Shown here piece by piece: positions 23,977 to 26,084 of a stretch of DNA of 26,084 nt. The first letter of the stretch is position 1, and each line of letters begins with the position of its first letter. Origin of the DNA: an uncultured Pseudomonas sp. (GTDB lineage Bacteria > Pseudomonadota > Gammaproteobacteria > Pseudomonadales > Pseudomonadaceae); the NCBI GenBank assembly GCA_946886875.1, contig CAMPJN010000010.1:1-26084 (forward strand), in the 5' to 3' direction. The notes beneath the pieces were generated by a model. It was not told the origin of the DNA. It made no database searches and saw nothing but the letters and a program-made list of their open reading frames with translations. The position numbers and the translations under genes were made by a program.

Positions 23977-24876
23977 GTGGACCGCCACCACGAAATGCGC
24001 GTGTTTCAGGCGGTGGCCGCCGATCTGAGCCTGGCAGCCGCGGCGCGCCGCCTGCAGCTCTCCGCACCGACCGTGACCCGCGCCATCGCCGCGCTGGAAC
24101 AGCGCCTTGGAGTGGCCTTGCTCGAACGCAGCACCCGTGGCGTGACCCTGACCGCCGCCGGCGAGCGCTTCGCCAACGACTGCCGACGGATTCTGCTGGA
24201 GGTCGATGAAGCCGAGGCGTCGGCCAGCGGTCTGCATGCCCAACCGCGCGGTCAGCTCAAGCTGGCCATGCCGCTGCTGTTCGGCCAGCAACTGCTGACG
24301 CCGATTTTGCTCGACTACCTGAACGCCTATCCCGACGTGCAGATATTCGCCGCTTACCTCGATCGCCTGCCCAATCTGCATGAGGAGGGCGTGGATGTCG
24401 CCGTGCATGTCGGCAACCTGCCCGACTCGTCCTTGTTCGCCCTCAAGGTTGGCATTATTCGCCGGGTGATCTGCGCCAGCCCGGCCTATCTGGCTGAGCA
24501 CGGCGTTCCCGAGCAGCCGGCGGATCTCGCCCGCCACCACCTGGTGCATTCCAGCGCCGACGCGCGCCTGCCCGAGTGGCGTTTCCAGCAACAGAACGGC
24601 CTGCTCACGCTTGCCTTCCGCCCGCGCCTGAGCTGCGCCACCAACCAGGCGGCGATTGCCGCCGCCTGCCGCGACGCCGGGTTGATCCGCTGCATGAGTT
24701 ATCAGGTGCACGAGTTGTTCGAACAGGGCCGCTTGCGCCCTGTATTGCGCGACTTCGAGCCAGCGGCGCTGCCGGTGCATATCGTTTACCGCGAGGGCCG
24801 CAAGGCCGCCGCCCGGGTGCGCAGCTTCGTCGACTTCGCCGTGGCTCGCCTGCGCGAGCATCCGGCGCTGAGTTAA
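23977..24876 (+). CDS. LysR family transcriptional regulator (second of a tandem pair)
   Basis: A 299-aa LysR regulator closely similar to its upstream neighbour along its full length (for example VDRHHEMRVFQAV against MDRFQEMQVFLAV, and EEGVDVAVHVGNLPDSSLFALKVG against DEGIDVAVRIGNLPDSGLHSVKVG). The N-terminal winged helix has SLAAAARRLQLSAPTVTRAIAALEQRLGVALLERSTRGVTL. GTG 23977 is chosen from this alignment, since starting at the later ATG would cut the first helix. AGGG lies nine bases upstream. The pair seems to result from a tandem duplication followed by divergence. Confidence 0.9.
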   Translation: MDRHHEMRVFQAVAADLSLAAAARRLQLSAPTVTRAIAALEQRLGVALLERSTRGVTLTAAGERFANDCRRILLEVDEAEASASGLHAQPRGQLKLAMPLLFGQQLLTPILLDYLNAYPDVQIFAAYLDRLPNLHEEGVDVAVHVGNLPDSSLFALKVGIIRRVICASPAYLAEHGVPEQPADLARHHLVHSSADARLPEWRFQQQNGLLTLAFRPRLSCATNQAAIAAACRDAGLIRCMSYQVHELFEQGRLRPVLRDFEPAALPVHIVYREGRKAAARVRSFVDFAVARLREHPALS

Positions 24877-24884
24877 CCAAGAGC

Positions 24885-24918
24885 AAAAAATGCCGCGCAC
24901 TTGGTTAAGTGCGCGGCA
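24885..24918 (-). terminator. Rho-independent terminator, minus strand
   Basis: TGCCGCGCACTT (24891-24902) and AAGTGCGCGGCA (24907-24918) form a perfect 12-bp stem with a four-base GGTT loop. On the minus strand it is followed by six T (24885-24890), making a strong terminator for the small repeat-protein gene. On the plus strand it follows the second LysR gene but lacks a clean T tract. Confidence 0.85.
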
Positions 24919-24954
24919 AAGATGCTGCCGAGGTTGGTTTGTGGCGATTGGTTG

Positions 24955-25236
24955 TCAAGCGCGCCGCAGAGCCTGACTGCGTTCGGCACCGCCTTCAACA
25001 ACTTGCAGGGCCTGCTTGCTACGTAATTGCCGCTGGTGCTCGAGGCTGCGTTCGCTGCCATTTTCGGCGAGTTCTGGCGTGGCGGTGGGTCGCTGTTCGC
25101 GGGCTTGTTGCTGCACGCGTTCGCTGCCATTCTCTGCCAGCAGTAGGTCTTGGCCCGCCTGCAGTTGACCGGCGGCGATGGCTGCGAGCAGTGCCAGGGT
25201 GTGAGTCAGGTGGCGCTTGTTAAAAATGGTTTTCAT
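24955..25236 (-). CDS. Small secreted protein with three 23-residue repeats
   Basis: A 93-aa protein with a signal peptide (cleavage near A27, after AAIAAGQLQA). The mature part contains three units beginning AENGSER (34-40), AENGSER (57-63) and VEGGAER (80-86), each exactly 23 residues apart. The units are rich in Gln, Arg and Glu, so the mature protein is probably highly charged and flexible. GAGGAAA lies seven to eight bases before ATG 25236; the frame is open upstream to 25296. Similar short secreted Pseudomonas proteins with (E/N)GG(S/A)(E/D)R motifs are, from memory, usually annotated as hypothetical. No function is known to me. Confidence 0.72.
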   Translation of the reverse strand: MKTIFNKRHLTHTLALLAAIAAGQLQAGQDLLLAENGSERVQQQAREQRPTATPELAENGSERSLEHQRQLRSKQALQVVEGGAERSQALRRA

Positions 25237-25391
25237 GATGACTTTCCTCAAGGTAGTTGCCGTTTCCGGCGTTGAGGTAAGTATCTCAATCGCCAATCTT
25301 GGGAAGAATCACCATATCTGTCAGTTAACTATTTCTACTATTGGAATTATCTGACGCTTCCGGTTGAGGTTTGCGCCAGGGTGGGCGTGAA

Positions 25392-25422
25392 CCGCTGGTT
25401 CACTGGTTAAAGAAACCAGCGG
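25392..25422. terminator. Hairpin at the end of the partial GS-family gene
   Basis: CCGCTGGTT (25392-25400) and AACCAGCGG (25414-25422) are inverted and span the stop codon region of the minus-strand gene that ends at 25407. On that strand a T run does not follow, so it is a candidate weak terminator only. Confidence 0.3.
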
Positions 25423-26084
25423 TATTCCCGCGCGCTGACCTCGTTGATAAAGGCCAGATGATCCTGGCGCTTGTTCTCGCAATAGACCATCACAAACTCG
25501 CTGCCCAGGCGTTCGCGCACCGCCGGGTGATCCTGCATCGCAACCACCGCGCTAAGCATGTCCTGGGGGAAGTCGATGCCGCTTTGGCGGTCCTGGTTGA
25601 GCGGGGCGATCGGTTCGCGCTGGGCGTCCAGGCCGTGTTCCATGCCGCTGAGGATCGCCGCCAGGACCAGGTAGGGATTGGCGTCGGCACCGGCCAGGCG
25701 GTGTTCGATGCGCAGATTGCGGGAGTCCGATTCGGGGATGCGGATACAGGCGTCGCGGTCCTCGAAGCCCCAACTGGCGCGGCTGGCGGCGTTGACCATG
25801 GCACCGTAGCGGCGGAAGGCGTTGTGGTTGGCGGCGAAGATCGGCATGCAGTGCGGCAGCAACTCCAGGCAGCCGGCCACGGCGTGGCGCAGCGGCCGTT
25901 GCTCGTCGGCGGCCAGCAGGTTATTGCCGGCGGCGTCATACAGGCTGACATGCACATGCATGCCACTGCCCGGCGCGTTCAGGTAGGGCTTGCTCATAAA
26001 GCTGGCGCGCTGGCCATGCTTGAGCGCCACGCCGCGGGTGCTGCGGCAGAACAGCGCGGCCCAGTCGGCGGCGCGCAGGCCGTC
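25407..26084 (-). CDS. Glutamine synthetase family protein, C-terminal part (probable gamma-glutamylpolyamine synthetase)
   Basis: The 3' portion of a second glutamine-synthetase-superfamily gene; the frame runs open through the window edge, so the N terminus is missing. The 225 visible residues include GVALKHGQRASFMSKPY, GSGMHVHVSLYDAAGNN, NHNAFRRYG, the adenine-site SWGFEDRDACIRIPES, and RIEHRLAGADANPYLVLAAIL, then a C-terminal ENKRQDHLAFINEVSAREYRWFL. The motif set matches the class of the puuA-like gene at 12646 and not GlnA. Identity with that copy is moderate by eye, so it is an older paralog. The substrate may be a different polyamine or amine. Confidence 0.85.
   Translation of the reverse strand, partial: DGLRAADWAALFCRSTRGVALKHGQRASFMSKPYLNAPGSGMHVHVSLYDAAGNNLLAADEQRPLRHAVAGCLELLPHCMPIFAANHNAFRRYGAMVNAASRASWGFEDRDACIRIPESDSRNLRIEHRLAGADANPYLVLAAILSGMEHGLDAQREPIAPLNQDRQSGIDFPQDMLSAVVAMQDHPAVRERLGSEFVMVYCENKRQDHLAFINEVSAREYRWFL

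Noticed and set aside
1..26084. CRISPR array, tRNA or rRNA gene, intact transposase or prophage
   Set aside because: No spaced direct repeat array, RNA gene signature or transposase/integrase motif was found on either strand.

Overview
The window is high-GC (roughly 60-65% by eye), densely coded bacterial DNA. Protein families (gamma-glutamyl-polyamine enzymes, an OruR/ArgR-type AraC regulator, YHS protein, PNPOx-reductase fusion) and intergenic REP elements with GTAG/GTGG heads point to Pseudomonas in the broad sense, probably of the stutzeri/mendocina/alcaligenes kind; this assignment is inference. I see no rRNA, tRNA, CRISPR array, intact insertion sequence or replication origin.

Region 1 (61-6333, + strand): an apparent operon made of an ArsS-type radical SAM protein, a sodium:solute-symporter-like membrane protein, a degenerate metallophosphoesterase-like protein, a TVP38/DedA-type membrane domain fused to a MerA-like FAD disulfide oxidoreductase, and a secreted DUF3047 protein. 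From the symporter on, stop and start codons overlap at every junction. The set suggests chemistry on a small molecule (arsenosugar-like by homology of the first enzyme) coupled to transport, but no ArsM methyltransferase is in view.

Region 2 (6334-11556): a minus-strand fatty acid desaturase diverges from an AraC-family regulator, which overlaps a FAD oxidoreductase of the type often fused to SelD. A 21-bp-period direct repeat lies in the divergent promoter. A chemoreceptor with a C-terminal cytoplasmic sensory-like domain follows.

Region 3 (11557-15534): a minus-strand SRPBCC protein, a 527-bp gap holding a possible 55-codon gene and a structured intergenic element, then puuA-like and puuB genes for the gamma-glutamyl route of polyamine breakdown.

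Region 4 (15531-17598): a Crp/Fnr regulator with a perfect 16-bp palindrome next to its start, a divergent Mpo1-like membrane protein, and a secreted protein of unknown function.

Region 5 (17795-24876): a minus-strand run of methyltransferase, NIPSNAP, DUF1348/NTF2-like, PNPOx-reductase-ferredoxin fusion, GST and YHS genes, with two tandem paralogous LysR regulators divergent from it.

Region 6 (24877-26084): a strong minus-strand terminator, a small secreted protein with three 23-residue repeats, and the 3' part of a second glutamine-synthetase-family gene that runs off the window edge.

Three REP families, each with a GTAG or GTGG head and each arranged as inverted pairs, sit in five intergenic junctions. 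At two of them the element supplies the stop codon of the adjacent gene.
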